Program-made: the position numbers and the translations under genes
Assembly (NCBI GenBank): GCA_021819435.1
Contig: JAKARB010000001.1
Span: 1 to 64,000 of the forward strand
Reading direction: 5' to 3'
DNA: 64,000 nt
Source of the DNA: Pseudomonadota bacterium
Lineage (GTDB): Bacteria; Pseudomonadota; Gammaproteobacteria; Burkholderiales; Burkholderiaceae_C
Shown here: piece by piece, positions 40,055-50,250 of the stretch
Numbering within the stretch: the first letter of the stretch is position 1
Layout: each line of letters opens with the position of its first letter
The notes under the pieces: model-generated
What the model saw: the letters and a program-made list of their open reading frames with translations, nothing else
What the model was told of the DNA's origin: nothing
Databases searched by the model: none

Positions 40055-40861
40055 TCAGTGCGGCCGGGCGTCCTGATCCAGGGCCCGCAAGGCCATCCGG
40101 TCGACGAGTTGGGGCGCGATGAGCTTCAACCAACGCGCGAGTCGGCCTTTGGCTGACATGAGCACCTCCCGCTGCCGCCGATCGAGGCCTTCGCGGATCA
40201 GCCGGGTGCATTCCTCGACGGACATGGCGCCTGCCTCGTCGAGCCTGCTTCGGCCGGCGGGCAGGCCTTGGGCGTTGTAGCCGCGAACGCGGATGTCGGT
40301 GGCAACCACCCCGGGGTAGGCCACTGTCACGGAGACGCCATGCGGCGCCAACTCGATGCGCAGGGCCTCGAAGAAGCCGTTCATGGCGAACTTGGTGGTG
40401 CTGTAGGCCGTGCGGCCGGGCAGGGCGACGATGCCGGCCAGGCTGGAGACGGCCACGAGGCGGCCTCGGCTGGCCTTGAGATGCGGCAGCGCGGCGTGGG
40501 TGCACCAGATGCTGCCCCACAGGTTCACGCGCATGAGGTCTTCGTACCAGCTCAGGTCGGTGACTTCTTCGAGCAAGGCATGGCCGGACATGCCGGCGTT
40601 GTTGACCAGGGTGTCGATGCCGCCGAAGCGGGCAACGGTGTCGGCGATCAAGGCGCGGCAGTCGTCCTCACGGCTCACGTCGGTGGCGCGTGCGACCACC
40701 ATGGCGCCGTGCTGACGGCATTGGTTTGCGACCGCTTCGAGCTTGTCCCAGCCGCGCGCGGCGAGCACCAGTTGCAGCGAGGACCCTTGCGCCTGCGCCA
40801 TTTGACGCGCCAGCTCGGCGCCGATGCCATCGGAGGCGCCGGTGATGATGACCACGCTCAT
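40055..40861 (-). CDS. Short-chain dehydrogenase/reductase
   Basis: A 268-aa Rossmann-fold protein with cofactor motif TGASDGIG near the N-terminus, NNAG, and the catalytic YSTTKFAMNGF. It reduces or oxidises an unidentified carbonyl or alcohol substrate with NAD(P). It is preceded on the same strand by a tiny membrane protein gene (1-base gap). Confidence 0.92.
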   Translation of the reverse strand: MSVVIITGASDGIGAELARQMAQAQGSSLQLVLAARGWDKLEAVANQCRQHGAMVVARATDVSREDDCRALIADTVARFGGIDTLVNNAGMSGHALLEEVTDLSWYEDLMRVNLWGSIWCTHAALPHLKASRGRLVAVSSLAGIVALPGRTAYSTTKFAMNGFFEALRIELAPHGVSVTVAYPGVVATDIRVRGYNAQGLPAGRSRLDEAGAMSVEECTRLIREGLDRRQREVLMSAKGRLARWLKLIAPQLVDRMALRALDQDARPH

Positions 40862-40862
40862 G

Positions 40863-41036
40863 TCAGATGCAACTCCATAGTCGCGCCGCCATGTCGACGA
40901 CGAAATGGGGGCTGAGGTACCAGGTGAAGACCAGCGCCAGTGCCGCCAGGGCGATGCCTTTGAGCAGCCAGGGCCAAACGCGGGCGCGGTGCAGATGGCT
41001 GGATGGCTGGCTGTGGGGGCGATGGTCCGGGGACAT
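40863..41036 (-). CDS. Tiny single-pass membrane protein
   Basis: 57 aa: a polar His/Ser-rich head, then one predicted transmembrane helix (WLLKGIALAALALVFTWYL). It sits in a tight three-gene run with the MFS transporter upstream (11-base gap) and the SDR downstream, which argues that it is real. The function is unknown. Confidence 0.55.
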   Translation of the reverse strand: MSPDHRPHSQPSSHLHRARVWPWLLKGIALAALALVFTWYLSPHFVVDMAARLWSCI

Positions 41037-41047
41037 GGGGTGCTGAC

Positions 41048-42283
41048 TCAAGCCGTGACCAGTCGCCGGGCGGGCTGCAGGTGTTCGCGAATGGGCAGGT
41101 TCAGTGCGGCAGCCGCGAAGGCCAGGCCGATGGACAGCCACCAGACGAGTTGGTAGTCGCCGGTGGCGTCATAGAGGCGGCCTGCCAGCCAAACGCCCAT
41201 GAAGGAGCCGATCTGGTGCGAGAAAAACACCAGCCCGCCCAGCATGGAGAGGTGGCGCACGCCCAGCATCTGCGCGACGACGGCGTTGGTGGGCGGCACG
41301 GTCGACAGCCAGAGCGCGCCCATGGTGGCGGCGAAGATGCCCACCGACAGCGGCGTGAGCGGCAGCAGCACGAAGGCGAGCATGGTCAGACCGCGCATGG
41401 CGTAGATGAAGGAGAGGATCCAGGTTTTGCGCAGGCGTTGGCCGAGCGAGCCGGCCGCGTAGGTGCCGAAGACGTTGAACAGGCCGATCAGCGCCAGGGC
41501 GGTGGTGGCCACCTGCGGGTCGAGCTGATGGTCTTTCAGGTAGCTGGGCAGGTGCACGCCGATGAAGGCAAGCTGGAAGCCGCAGACGAAGTAGCCAGCG
41601 GTCAGCAGCAGGTAGTCGCGGTGGGTGAGGGCTTCGCGCAGGGCGGCCATGGCGTGCAGTGGCGCGCCGTCGTGGAGCGGCCCCGAGCCGGCCGATGCCG
41701 GGTCGCGCCGCGTCTCGCGCAGGCCGAAGGCCAGCGGCGCAATCAGCAGGGCCGTGGCGGCCAGGGTCAGCAGCGCGGGCGACCATTGCAGGCTGTGGAT
41801 GAGCTGGCTGGCCAGCGGCACCATCAGGAACTGGCCGAACGAGCCGGCGGCAGCCGTGATGCCCATGGCCCAGGAGCGCTTGGCCGGGTCGATGTTGCGG
41901 CCAACGACGCCGTAGACCACGGCGTAGGTGCTGCACGCCTGAGCCAAGCCGATGGTGACGCCCGCCGTGAGGACGAAGCCCAGGCGCTGGTCGAGGGTGG
42001 CCATGCCGGCCAGGCCGAGGGCGTAGAGCAGGGCGCCCAGCCAGAGCATCCGAAAGGCGCCGCTGCGGTCGGCCCACCAACCGACGATGGGGCCGGCGGC
42101 GCCCCAGACGAGGTTCTGCACGGCCATGGCCAGCGAGTAGTCTGCGCGTGTCCAGCCGTGGGCGGTGGTGATGGGTTGCAACCAAAGTCCGAAGCTGTGC
42201 CGGATGCCCATCGACAAGGTGACGACGAGGGCACCGCAAAGCAGCATCTGCCCGAGAGGCAGGGGACGGTGGTCTGAGGTCAT
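41048..42283 (-). CDS. Major facilitator superfamily transporter
   Basis: A 411-aa protein with 12 predicted transmembrane helices and MFS motifs (GWWADRSGAFRMLWLGALLYALG after helix 2). It looks like a small-molecule uptake or efflux carrier of the MCT/oxalate-formate type; substrate not predictable. It is probably cotranscribed with the tiny membrane protein and the SDR. Confidence 0.9.
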   Translation of the reverse strand: MTSDHRPLPLGQMLLCGALVVTLSMGIRHSFGLWLQPITTAHGWTRADYSLAMAVQNLVWGAAGPIVGWWADRSGAFRMLWLGALLYALGLAGMATLDQRLGFVLTAGVTIGLAQACSTYAVVYGVVGRNIDPAKRSWAMGITAAAGSFGQFLMVPLASQLIHSLQWSPALLTLAATALLIAPLAFGLRETRRDPASAGSGPLHDGAPLHAMAALREALTHRDYLLLTAGYFVCGFQLAFIGVHLPSYLKDHQLDPQVATTALALIGLFNVFGTYAAGSLGQRLRKTWILSFIYAMRGLTMLAFVLLPLTPLSVGIFAATMGALWLSTVPPTNAVVAQMLGVRHLSMLGGLVFFSHQIGSFMGVWLAGRLYDATGDYQLVWWLSIGLAFAAAALNLPIREHLQPARRLVTA

Positions 42284-42384
42284 GGATGCGGCCTGTCGGG
42301 AGGGCAGGCGGTGTTCGGCTTGGTTTACCGGACAGCTGGTGCGAACCGGCTGCTCTCAGGACGCAACGCAGCCAGCGGGCGCCG

Positions 42385-42735
42385 TCACACCTGCATGTTC
42401 ATGATATCGGTATACGCTTGAACCAGCTTGTTGCGCACCTGCACGGCTGACTGGAAGCCCAGTTGCGCCTTCTGCATGGCGATCATGGTTTCTTCGAGGC
42501 TGACGGTGGGGTTGTCGAACTGCACTTCGCGTTGCATCGACGTGGCGGTGTTCTGGGCCGCGCTGATCGATTTGAGTGCGCCCGAAAAAGCGGACTGAAA
42601 AGACGGCTTTTCAACCGCCGCACCGGCGTCGGCGCCCTCGGCTCGGGTCTTGGCTTCCACCCGGCGGGCGACATCGGCCATGCCGGCGCGGGCGGCGGCT
42701 TGGGCGAAATCGAAGGGTTTCAGTTTCAGGTCCAT
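42385..42735 (-). CDS. fliE: Flagellar hook-basal body protein FliE
   Basis: A 116-aa protein with the conserved FliE C-terminus (SFQSAFSGALKSISAAQNTATSMQREV, EETMIAMQKAQLGFQSAVQVRNKLVQAY in pieces). FliE joins the MS ring to the rod. It is transcribed away from fliF, which is unusual against the common fliEF operon order. The 209-base gap to fliF (42736-42944) should hold both promoters, but I find no clear sigma-28 or sigma-54 site. Confidence 0.95.
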   Translation of the reverse strand: MDLKLKPFDFAQAAARAGMADVARRVEAKTRAEGADAGAAVEKPSFQSAFSGALKSISAAQNTATSMQREVQFDNPTVSLEETMIAMQKAQLGFQSAVQVRNKLVQAYTDIMNMQV

Positions 42736-42944
42736 GGTGCCGATATGTTCAGCAGGGCGTGATGCGAATCACCACGGTCACCATTCTGCTGGGGCCGGCT
42801 GGGCTCCTAAGCTGGGAAGAGGTCGGCAAATGGCCGGCTGTTCCCGGCACTTTTGCCTGCTCCGACTCCGAATAATGGGCCCGTCATGGCCGGATTGCGG
42901 CATCGTCACATTCACGATGCGCGGCCATCGCCTTCACAGCCCAA

Positions 42945-44672
42945 ATGGAAGTCACCGTCGCTCAACCTCAGAACGTCGCCGTCACCACCCCCGCCGAGGT
43001 GGTGGATGGCGCCGCGCCCGGCTTCGTCCAGCGTGTGATGGCCTTGCCTGCCCAGCGCAAGGTCATGCTGGGGGGCGGCATCGCCGCGCTGCTCGCGATC
43101 TTCGTGGCCATGGCCCTGTGGGGACGCGAGGGCGATTACCGCGTTCTCTACGCGAACCTGTCGGACAAGGACGGCGGTGCCATCCTGGCGCAACTGCAGC
43201 AGATGCAGGTGCCTTACAAGCACGCCGATGGCGGTGCGGCCATCCTGGTGCCGGCAGACAAGGTGCACGATGTGCGCCTGAAGCTCGCTTCGGCCGGCCT
43301 GCCCAAGGGCTCGGTGGTGGGGTTCGAGCTGATGGAAAACCAGAAGTTCGGCACGACGCAGTTCCAGGAGCGCCTGAATTTCCAGCGTGGACTGGAGGGC
43401 GAGCTGACCCGCTCGATCCAGGCCATCTCCAGCGTGCAGAGCGCCCGCGTGCACCTGGCCTTGCCCAACCAGAACGGTTTCTTCCGGGAGCAGCAGAAGG
43501 CTTCGGCATCTGTGGTGCTGACCCTCTACCCGGGCCGCACCCTCGACCGCGGCCAGCTCGCTGGCATCGTGCATTTGGTGTCCTCCAGCGTGCCGGAGAT
43601 GTCGCCCAAGGCCGTGAGCGTCGTCGACCAGAGCGGCACGCTGCTGGCTGGCCAGCAAGACAGCGGCGCCGATCAGGCCGGCTTGGACGCGCAGCAGTTG
43701 CAGTACGTGCGCCAGATCGAGAGCAGCTACACCCAGCGCGTGCGTGACATCCTGGAGCCGGTGCTGGGCGCTGACAACTTGCGCGCGCAGGTCACGGCCG
43801 ATGTCGATTTCTCGCAGGTCGAGCAGACGGCCGAGGAGTTCAAGCCCAACCAGGGTCCGAATGCCGCCACCACCGTTCGCAGCCAGCAGACCAGCGAGAG
43901 CTCGGGGCAGGGCAGCGCATCGCCCTCGGGCGTGCCTGGTGCGGCCAGCAACCAGCCTCCCGCGCAGGCGACGGCACCCATCAACGGGGCATCGGCCCCG
44001 CTTCAGGCGGCCGGTCAGACGGCGAGCAGCAACAGCCGCCGCGACGCCGTCACCAATTACGAGGTTGACCGCACGGTGCGCGTGGTGCGCAGCTCGACGG
44101 GCAACATCCGCCGCCTGACCGCCGCTGTGGTGGTCAACCACCGCACGGTGACCGACGCGAAGGGCAAGACCACGACCGAGCCTCTGCCGCAAGAGGAACT
44201 CGACAAGCTGACGGCCCTGGTGCGCGAATCCATCGGCGCCGATGACAAGCGTGGCGATTCGATCAAGGTCGTGTCGGCGCCTTTCCAGGCGCCGAAGGAA
44301 GAGGTTGACGACACCCCGCTGTGGAAGAAGCCCGAGACGGTGGACCTGATCCGCACCCTGGCCGTGCCGGGCGCGCTGACGCTGGCGGCGCTGATCGTGG
44401 TGTTCGGCGCGATCCGCCCTGCGATCCAGGCGGCCAAGCCGGCGGCGAAGTCCGAGGCGGAGGCCAACCGCCTCAACGCCGTGGTCGACGACGCCGAAGA
44501 GTTGTCGGTCATCGCGGGGGGCAATGGCCCGATCGTGGCAGGTGCGGACGGCGGCGTTGCCGCGCTGGAAGGCCCCGGCGGCCCCGACCTGCGCCTGGAG
44601 CACGCCCGCAAGCTGGCCAAGGAAAACCCGCTTGCCATGGCTTCCATGGTTCGCGGCTGGATGAACAATTGA
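42945..44672 (+). CDS. fliF: Flagellar MS-ring protein FliF
   Basis: A 575-aa protein with transmembrane helices at about residues 41-60 and 475-495 and the periplasmic ring-building motif region DVRLKLASAGLPKGSVVGFELM; the C-terminal cytosolic tail binds FliG. A low-complexity linker is present at about residues 300-360. It forms the base of the flagellar basal body and starts the fliFGHIJK operon. Confidence 0.97.
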   Translation: MEVTVAQPQNVAVTTPAEVVDGAAPGFVQRVMALPAQRKVMLGGGIAALLAIFVAMALWGREGDYRVLYANLSDKDGGAILAQLQQMQVPYKHADGGAAILVPADKVHDVRLKLASAGLPKGSVVGFELMENQKFGTTQFQERLNFQRGLEGELTRSIQAISSVQSARVHLALPNQNGFFREQQKASASVVLTLYPGRTLDRGQLAGIVHLVSSSVPEMSPKAVSVVDQSGTLLAGQQDSGADQAGLDAQQLQYVRQIESSYTQRVRDILEPVLGADNLRAQVTADVDFSQVEQTAEEFKPNQGPNAATTVRSQQTSESSGQGSASPSGVPGAASNQPPAQATAPINGASAPLQAAGQTASSNSRRDAVTNYEVDRTVRVVRSSTGNIRRLTAAVVVNHRTVTDAKGKTTTEPLPQEELDKLTALVRESIGADDKRGDSIKVVSAPFQAPKEEVDDTPLWKKPETVDLIRTLAVPGALTLAALIVVFGAIRPAIQAAKPAAKSEAEANRLNAVVDDAEELSVIAGGNGPIVAGADGGVAALEGPGGPDLRLEHARKLAKENPLAMASMVRGWMNN

Positions 44673-44687
44673 TCGAGGTTGGCAGCC

Positions 44688-45683
44688 ATGGATGAACAAG
44701 GTCTGGAAGACGCAGCCATCCTGCTGATGTCGCTGGGAGAGGAAGAGGCCGCCGAGGTTTTCAAGCACCTTGAGCCCAAGGAGGTGCAGCACCTCGGCGA
44801 AACCATCGCCAAGCTCAAGACCATCACCCGCGACCGCATCAACAGCGTGCTCGATCGCTTCACGTCCGAGGCCACGGAGGTGGGTACGCTGGTGCCCGAC
44901 ACCGACGAGTACATCAAGTCCGTGCTGCGCAAGGCGCTGGGCGACGACAAGGCCAACCTGCTGATCGACCGCATCATCCAGGGCAGCGATGTCACCGGCA
45001 TCGAGAGCCTGAAATGGATGGATGCCGTCTCGGTGGCGGAGCTGCTGCGCAACGAGCACCCGCAGATCGTGGCGGCCATCCTGGTCCACCTGGATCCGGA
45101 TCAGGCGTCTTCGGTGCTCAAGGCTTTCACGGAACGCCACCGCAACGAGGTGATGGTGCGCATCGCCACGCTCGACGGCATCCAGCCCTCGGCGCTGAAG
45201 GACCTCAACGAGGTGCTCTCGCGCGTGCTTTCGGGTGGCTCGCAGATTCGCAAGTCGTCGCTGGGTGGTGTCAAGCCCGCGGCCGAGATCATCAACCTCA
45301 TGGGTTCGAGCCTGGAGACCTCCGTGCTCGACTACATCCGCGAAGCCGACTCGGACCTGGCCCAGAAGATCCAGGACAACATGTTCACCTTCGACGACCT
45401 GTCCAAGCTCGACGACAAGGGCTTCCAGGCGCTGCTCAAGGAAGTGCAGACCGAGTCGCTCATCATCTCGCTCAAGGGCGCCAGCCCCGAGATCCGCGAG
45501 AAGGTGTTCAAGAACATGTCCAGCCGCGCGGCCGAGACCCTGCGCGAAGACCTTGAAGCGCGCGGTCCGGTCAAGCTGTCCGACGTGGAAGCCGAGCAGA
45601 AGGAAATGCTCAAGATCGTGCGCCGCCTCGCCGACGAGGGCCAGATCATGCTGAGCAGCGGAGGCGACGATGAGTACGTCTAA
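44688..45683 (+). CDS. fliG: Flagellar motor switch protein FliG
   Basis: A 331-aa armadillo-like helical protein with EHPQIVAAILVHLDP (the EHPQ motif) in the middle domain and the charged torque helix region TFDDLSKLDDKGFQALLKEV near the C-terminus. It couples the stator to the rotor at the C-ring. ATG 44688 follows fliF by 15 bases. Its stop overlaps fliH by 14 bases. Confidence 0.97.
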   Translation: MDEQGLEDAAILLMSLGEEEAAEVFKHLEPKEVQHLGETIAKLKTITRDRINSVLDRFTSEATEVGTLVPDTDEYIKSVLRKALGDDKANLLIDRIIQGSDVTGIESLKWMDAVSVAELLRNEHPQIVAAILVHLDPDQASSVLKAFTERHRNEVMVRIATLDGIQPSALKDLNEVLSRVLSGGSQIRKSSLGGVKPAAEIINLMGSSLETSVLDYIREADSDLAQKIQDNMFTFDDLSKLDDKGFQALLKEVQTESLIISLKGASPEIREKVFKNMSSRAAETLREDLEARGPVKLSDVEAEQKEMLKIVRRLADEGQIMLSSGGDDEYV

Positions 45684-46722
45684 GCCTGGCGCCAAGGCAC
45701 CGGGCAATCCGGTGACGCCGCCGAGCACGCCTGCGCCCAACGCCTACGCCCGCTTCATTCCTCGCGAGGAGCTGGGTGGCAACGTGGCAGCCTGGTCGCC
45801 GCAGACCTTTGAGCGCCCGCCGGCTCCGCCGGTCGAGACGGGTGTGCGCAAGCCCACGCTGGCCGAACGCGCCGCCGCCGAGATGCGCCCGGGGATGAAG
45901 CCTCAGCAGGCTCGCCACGCGCCGCAGGCCACGGGTCAGGCCGTCCCTCCCCAAGCAGCTCCTGCTGGCGCGCCGGCAGCCAAGCCCGCCGTGCGCCGTC
46001 CCGTCGTGGGTGGCATGCCCGGGCAGGCCGAGGCCCAGCAGCGCGAGGCCGAGGCCCCGCCGCCTCCGCCCCCTCCCAATGTGGACGAGCTGGTCAACAA
46101 GGCCCGTCAGGAGGGCTATCAGGACGGCTACCGCAACGGCCTGGCCGCGCTGGAAAGCTACAAGCAGACCCAAGCCGCGCAGATGGCCGCGCACATGAGC
46201 GACCAGATTGGCGCGCTGGCTTCCGATTTTCATCAGCGCCTGGAGTCGCTGGAGCAGCAACTGGCCGGCCGCATCGCCGGCGTGGCGCTGGAGCTGGCCC
46301 GCCAGGTGGTCCGCACCGAACTCAAGATTCACCCCGAACTGGTGGTGGACGTGGCTGAACAGGCGCTGGGCGCCTTGCTGGCCTCGGCTCGACAGGTGAT
46401 CGTGCGCATCCACCCAGAAGACCACGCGCTGGCGCTGTCCCACCTCAACGAGATGTTGAGCGCACGAGGCGCCCGCCTGGTGCCCGATGCGACGCTCAAC
46501 CGTGGCGGCTGCGTGGTCGAGTCGGACATCGCGGTGATCGACGCGGCCATCGAAGCCCGCTGGGACCGCGCCGCAGCCGCCATGGGTTACGAGGCCCCCT
46601 GGCACGACGGCCACGAAGCCCACAGCCTGGCCGATGCCCACCCCATCCGCCCGGATGACGAAGACGCCGCCGATGCCTGGCCCGAAACGGGCCGCCCACC
46701 GAACCAGGAGGACCCGGCATGA
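45670..46722 (+). CDS. fliH: Flagellar export apparatus stator FliH
   Basis: A 350-aa protein. A long Pro/Ala-rich N-terminal part (residues 1-135) precedes a coiled coil and the conserved [29 protein letters not shown] region and DCSVVESD-like [20 protein letters not shown]. FliH anchors the FliI ATPase. The C-terminus is acidic. Overlaps fliG and fliI (ATGA), so it is translationally coupled. Confidence 0.92.
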   Translation: MSTSKPGAKAPGNPVTPPSTPAPNAYARFIPREELGGNVAAWSPQTFERPPAPPVETGVRKPTLAERAAAEMRPGMKPQQARHAPQATGQAVPPQAAPAGAPAAKPAVRRPVVGGMPGQAEAQQREAEAPPPPPPPNVDELVNKARQEGYQDGYRNGLAALESYKQTQAAQMAAHMSDQIGALASDFHQRLESLEQQLAGRIAGVALELARQVVRTELKIHPELVVDVAEQALGALLASARQVIVRIHPEDHALALSHLNEMLSARGARLVPDATLNRGGCVVESDIAVIDAAIEARWDRAAAAMGYEAPWHDGHEAHSLADAHPIRPDDEDAADAWPETGRPPNQEDPA

Positions 46723-48149
46723 ACATGCCCATGAGCGCCCGCACCGACGTGGCGATGGACCGCTGGAACCGTTTCCTCGATGACCTGGACGCCTGCGCCA
46801 GCAGCCGCATGCCGCTGGAGAACCAGGGCAAGCTGGTGCGCCTGTCGGGCCTGGTGCTCGAAGCCACGGGCCTGCGCCTGCCGGTGGGCGCCGTCTGCGA
46901 GATCCACTCCGAGACCCGCCTGGAGTCGACCCCGGTGCTCGCCGAGGTGGTGGGTTTCACCGGTGACCGCGCCTACCTGATGCCGACCGCCGAGGTGCAT
47001 GGCCTAGCCAGCGGCGCGCGTGTCATTCCCTGCCAGATCCCGATGAACACGCCTGTGCTGGGTCGGCCCAATCACCCTTGGCGCCGCAGCGAGGACCGTA
47101 CACGTCATTTGCCCGTCGGTGCTGGTTTGCTGGGCCGCGTTGTCGATGCCCAGGGCGTGCCGCTGGACCGCAAGGGCCCGTTGCAGCACATCCGCAGCGA
47201 GCCGCTGGCCCGCCGCGCCATCAACGCCATGGAGCGCGACCCGGTGCGCTTGCCGCTGGACACCGGCGTGCGCGCCATCAATTCCATGCTCACCGTTGGT
47301 CGGGGGCAGCGCATCGGCTTGTTCGCGGGCTCCGGCGTCGGCAAGTCGGTGCTGTTGGGCATGATGGCCCGCTACACGCAGGCCGATGTCATCGTCGTGG
47401 GCCTGATCGGCGAGCGGGGTCGCGAAGTCAAGGAATTCATCGAAGACATCCTGGGCGAAGACGGCCTGGCCCGTTCCGTGGTGGTGGCCGCGCCTGCCGA
47501 CGCGCCGCCCCTGACCCGCATGCAGGGCGCAGCCTACGCCACCGCGGTGGCCGAACACTTCCGCGACCAGGGCCTGCACGTGCTGCTGCTGATGGATTCG
47601 CTGACCCGCTACGCCATGGCGCAACGCGAAATCGCGCTGGCCATCGGCGAGCCGCCCGCCACCAAGGGCTACCCGCCTTCGTGCTTCGCCAAGCTGCCGC
47701 AGTTGGTGGAGCGCAGTGGCAACGGCCTCAATGGGCATGGCTCGATCACCGCCTTCTACACCGTGCTGTCCGAGGGCGACGACCAGCAGGACCCCATCGC
47801 CGACGCGGCCCGCGCCATCCTGGACGGCCACATCGTGCTCTCACGCGAGCTGGCCGAATCCGGCCATTTCCCAGCAATAGACATCGAACGCAGCGCTTCT
47901 CGGGTGATGCACAACGTCGCCGACGGGCAACATATCGAGGACGCGCGACGCTTCCGCCAGCTGTGGTCCAAGTACAGCAAGGCGCGGGACCTGATCCAGC
48001 TGGGCGCCTACGTGCCCGGCGGTGACCCGGACCTCGACCAGGCGGTGCGCGTTCACCCGCACATGGTGAATCTGCTGCAGCAGGACATGCACACCCCCGC
48101 CTGGCTGGGGGATGCGGTCGGTGAGCTGCACCAGATCGTGTCGGCCTGA
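46719..48149 (+). CDS. fliI: Flagellar type III secretion ATPase FliI
   Basis: A 476-aa RecA/F1-beta-like ATPase with Walker A GSGVGKS at about 204-210 and Walker [13 protein letters not shown]. It unfolds and feeds flagellar substrates into the export gate. The long N-terminal segment [16 protein letters not shown] may start slightly later. It starts on the last bases of fliH (ATGA). Confidence 0.97.
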   Translation: MNMPMSARTDVAMDRWNRFLDDLDACASSRMPLENQGKLVRLSGLVLEATGLRLPVGAVCEIHSETRLESTPVLAEVVGFTGDRAYLMPTAEVHGLASGARVIPCQIPMNTPVLGRPNHPWRRSEDRTRHLPVGAGLLGRVVDAQGVPLDRKGPLQHIRSEPLARRAINAMERDPVRLPLDTGVRAINSMLTVGRGQRIGLFAGSGVGKSVLLGMMARYTQADVIVVGLIGERGREVKEFIEDILGEDGLARSVVVAAPADAPPLTRMQGAAYATAVAEHFRDQGLHVLLLMDSLTRYAMAQREIALAIGEPPATKGYPPSCFAKLPQLVERSGNGLNGHGSITAFYTVLSEGDDQQDPIADAARAILDGHIVLSRELAESGHFPAIDIERSASRVMHNVADGQHIEDARRFRQLWSKYSKARDLIQLGAYVPGGDPDLDQAVRVHPHMVNLLQQDMHTPAWLGDAVGELHQIVSA

Positions 48150-48173
48150 TGGTTGTTGTATCGGAGTTGATCC

Positions 48174-48656
48174 ATGAGTGGCATTCAGTCGCTGTTGATG
48201 GTGCTGGAGTCGGCGCAGAAGGAGCGGGACGCGGCCTTGTCGGCCCTCGAATCCGCCCGCCAGTCGCACGAGTCGGCGCGCCAGCAGGCCCAGTCGCTCA
48301 ACGACTGGCGGCAGGACTACCAACGGCGCTGGCAGGCGCAGTTCCAGCAGTCGGGCGGCGTCGAGATCGTGCGCTGCTACCAGGATTTCATGCATCGGCT
48401 GGGTGATGCGGTGTCCGAACAGGACCGTCGCGTCGGCCACGCCGAACAGCAGGTGACCCGCGCGCGGGCCCTGCTCATCGAGCGCGAGCGCCGGGTGGCG
48501 GCTGTCTCGCAACTCATCGATCGTCGCCAGGCGGAGCTGATGCACAAGCAGGCCCGCCAGGAGCAGAAAGCCACCGACGAAATGGCCGCGCGCAGCGTGC
48601 GGCTGCAGCAGAGCGTAGGCGCATCGGCCACTGGCCTTTTGCCTGACGCCATCTGA
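48174..48656 (+). CDS. fliJ: Flagellar export chaperone FliJ
   Basis: A 160-aa, almost fully helical coiled-coil protein with heavy Arg/Glu/Gln content (YQRRWQAQFQQSG, ERRVAAVSQLIDRRQAELMHKQARQEQK). FliJ works with FliI in the export ATPase. Assignment relies on position between fliI and fliK and on the coiled-coil character. Confidence 0.9.
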   Translation: MSGIQSLLMVLESAQKERDAALSALESARQSHESARQQAQSLNDWRQDYQRRWQAQFQQSGGVEIVRCYQDFMHRLGDAVSEQDRRVGHAEQQVTRARALLIERERRVAAVSQLIDRRQAELMHKQARQEQKATDEMAARSVRLQQSVGASATGLLPDAI

Positions 48657-48669
48657 AGGGGTGAAACAC

Positions 48670-50118
48670 ATGGGCAACGCGATCAATCAAACCGGCAACC
48701 AGGCCAACGGCGCCAGCCAGCTCACCGACATGCTTTCGCGCATGGCCTCGGGCAAGCAGGGCGATGAATCTGGCTCGGAAAGCTTCGCCCGCTGGATGAG
48801 CCAGCACCAGGGCATGCAGCCGGGTAACCTCGCTGCGGCACAGGCCACCAAGCCGGCCACGCTGACCACGCCGGTGCGCCCGCCTGCCGCCAACGCCTTG
48901 CCCAACACCTTTGGTGGCGCACGCATGCAGGCGACCCGTGCCAGCACGCCTGCTCCAGCTGCCTCGCAGGACGCGGAGCGCACGCCGTCGGCCCAAGGGC
49001 CGCGTCAGGACACCCGCACAAGCAAGTCACGCAACGAGCCCGCCCCCAAGCAGGCCGGCCGCCAGCCTTCGTCGAACCAGGCCCAATCCACCGACGAGAC
49101 CCAGGACGCCCAAGGTGGCGATGGCACCCACCGCAAAGACTTGGCCGACAGCGGCACCGAGGAAGCCACGCGTTTCACCACGGCCATGGGCGAGGGCACG
49201 GCCGAGGTCCGCGAGCTGACGCCGCCCACCGATGTGCAGGCCAACGATTCGGCCAGCATGATGGCCTGGCTGGTGAGCCTCACTCAGACAGGTGGCGCAC
49301 CCACCCGGCCGGCCGAAGGCTCGGTTGATGGCGATGCCTCGGGCGAGGGCCAGGCGCTGGAGGGCGAGTCGGGCCTGACCCTGGGCCAGGATGCCGACAA
49401 GGGTGACAAGGGGCGCGGCCGAGGCTTGGCCCCGGGCTGGAACCTGGGCCAACGCGATATCGCGATGGAGTCACGCACCACAGCCTCCGCATCGGCCACA
49501 GCCGTGTCGACGGACGCCCTGCTGGCGCGCGGTGCCTCGGCAGCTGGCCGCGAAGGCGACCCGCTGGCCGCGATGATGTCGGTCGAGGGCGGGCGCGCCT
49601 CTTTTGGCCAGACCCTGTCGCAGGTCGCGGCGCCGCGCCACGAGCAGGCCGCCATCCCCGTGCCGCTGGACGCCCCCGATTTCTCGCAGAAGCTGGCCGA
49701 CCAGGTCAGCCTCTGGGTGGGCCAGGCCAAGCAAGATGGTCCGATGACGGCAGAACTCCACCTGAACCCGGCTGAGATGGGCCCCATCAACGTGAAGATC
49801 TCGCTGGATGGCTCTGCCGCCCAGGTCGATTTCGCGGCCGCCGCACAGGAAACCCGCAAGGCCATCGAAGCCAGCCTGCCCATGCTCTCGAACGCTCTGA
49901 ACGACGTGGGCCTGAGCCTCTCGGGCGGCGGCGTGTCTTCCCAGACACCTCAGCAGAACTTTGCGCAAGGCGGCAACCCTGGCCAGGACGGGCAGGGTAG
50001 CCGTGGCGCGGGCGGACGCGGCCGGGGTGATGACGGCGACGTGGTCGAAGCCAGCGGCATGCGCCAAGTCAGCGTCCCCAGATCGAACCGCTTGGGCGGT
50101 CTGGACCTCTACGCCTGA
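48670..50118 (+). CDS. fliK: Flagellar hook-length control protein FliK
   Basis: A 482-aa protein. A long low-complexity part (Ala/Gln/Thr/Pro/Ser-rich, residues 1-330) precedes the conserved Flg_hook domain, recognised by LWVGQAKQDGPMTAELHLNPAEMGPINVKISLDGSAAQVDFAAA in pieces. It measures hook length and switches export specificity. The C-terminal tail is Gly/Arg-rich. ATG 48670 has GAAGGGG eight bases upstream and is preferred over GTG 48661. Confidence 0.92.
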   Translation: MGNAINQTGNQANGASQLTDMLSRMASGKQGDESGSESFARWMSQHQGMQPGNLAAAQATKPATLTTPVRPPAANALPNTFGGARMQATRASTPAPAASQDAERTPSAQGPRQDTRTSKSRNEPAPKQAGRQPSSNQAQSTDETQDAQGGDGTHRKDLADSGTEEATRFTTAMGEGTAEVRELTPPTDVQANDSASMMAWLVSLTQTGGAPTRPAEGSVDGDASGEGQALEGESGLTLGQDADKGDKGRGRGLAPGWNLGQRDIAMESRTTASASATAVSTDALLARGASAAGREGDPLAAMMSVEGGRASFGQTLSQVAAPRHEQAAIPVPLDAPDFSQKLADQVSLWVGQAKQDGPMTAELHLNPAEMGPINVKISLDGSAAQVDFAAAAQETRKAIEASLPMLSNALNDVGLSLSGGGVSSQTPQQNFAQGGNPGQDGQGSRGAGGRGRGDDGDVVEASGMRQVSVPRSNRLGGLDLYA

Positions 50119-50143
50119 AGCCCGCGCACACAGCGCGCGTCAG

Positions 50144-50166
50144 ACCGGCGGGAATCGCCGGTTTTT
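50144..50166 (+). terminator. Terminator after fliK
   Basis: Stem ACCGGCG / CGCCGGT with GGAAT loop followed by TTTT, 26 bases after the fliK stop. It separates fliFGHIJK from fliLMNOPQR. Confidence 0.85.
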
Positions 50167-50216
50167 CACATCGCTTATCGGTTCTTCGGTTTCTGGCTGG
50201 CTTCGAATAATCCACC

Positions 50217-50250
50217 CATGCCCCCGAGCTTTTCATGACACGGGGGCATG
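50217..50250. repeat. Perfect 10-bp inverted repeat before fliL
   Basis: CATGCCCCCG and CGGGGGCATG with a 14-base loop. The right arm ends 18 bases before the fliL ATG and covers the upstream alternative start at 50248. It may be an operator or a translation-control stem. Confidence 0.65.

Noticed and set aside
42736-42944. Sigma-54 promoter upstream of fliF
   Set aside because: A GGCAC...TTGC-like stretch is present but the GG-GC spacing is 7, not 10, so it does not fit the consensus.
42912-45740. Minus-strand open frame of 942 aa opposite fliF and fliG
   Set aside because: Shadow of two clearly recognised flagellar genes; composition is Leu/His/Gln/Arg/Asp-biased as in antisense frames.
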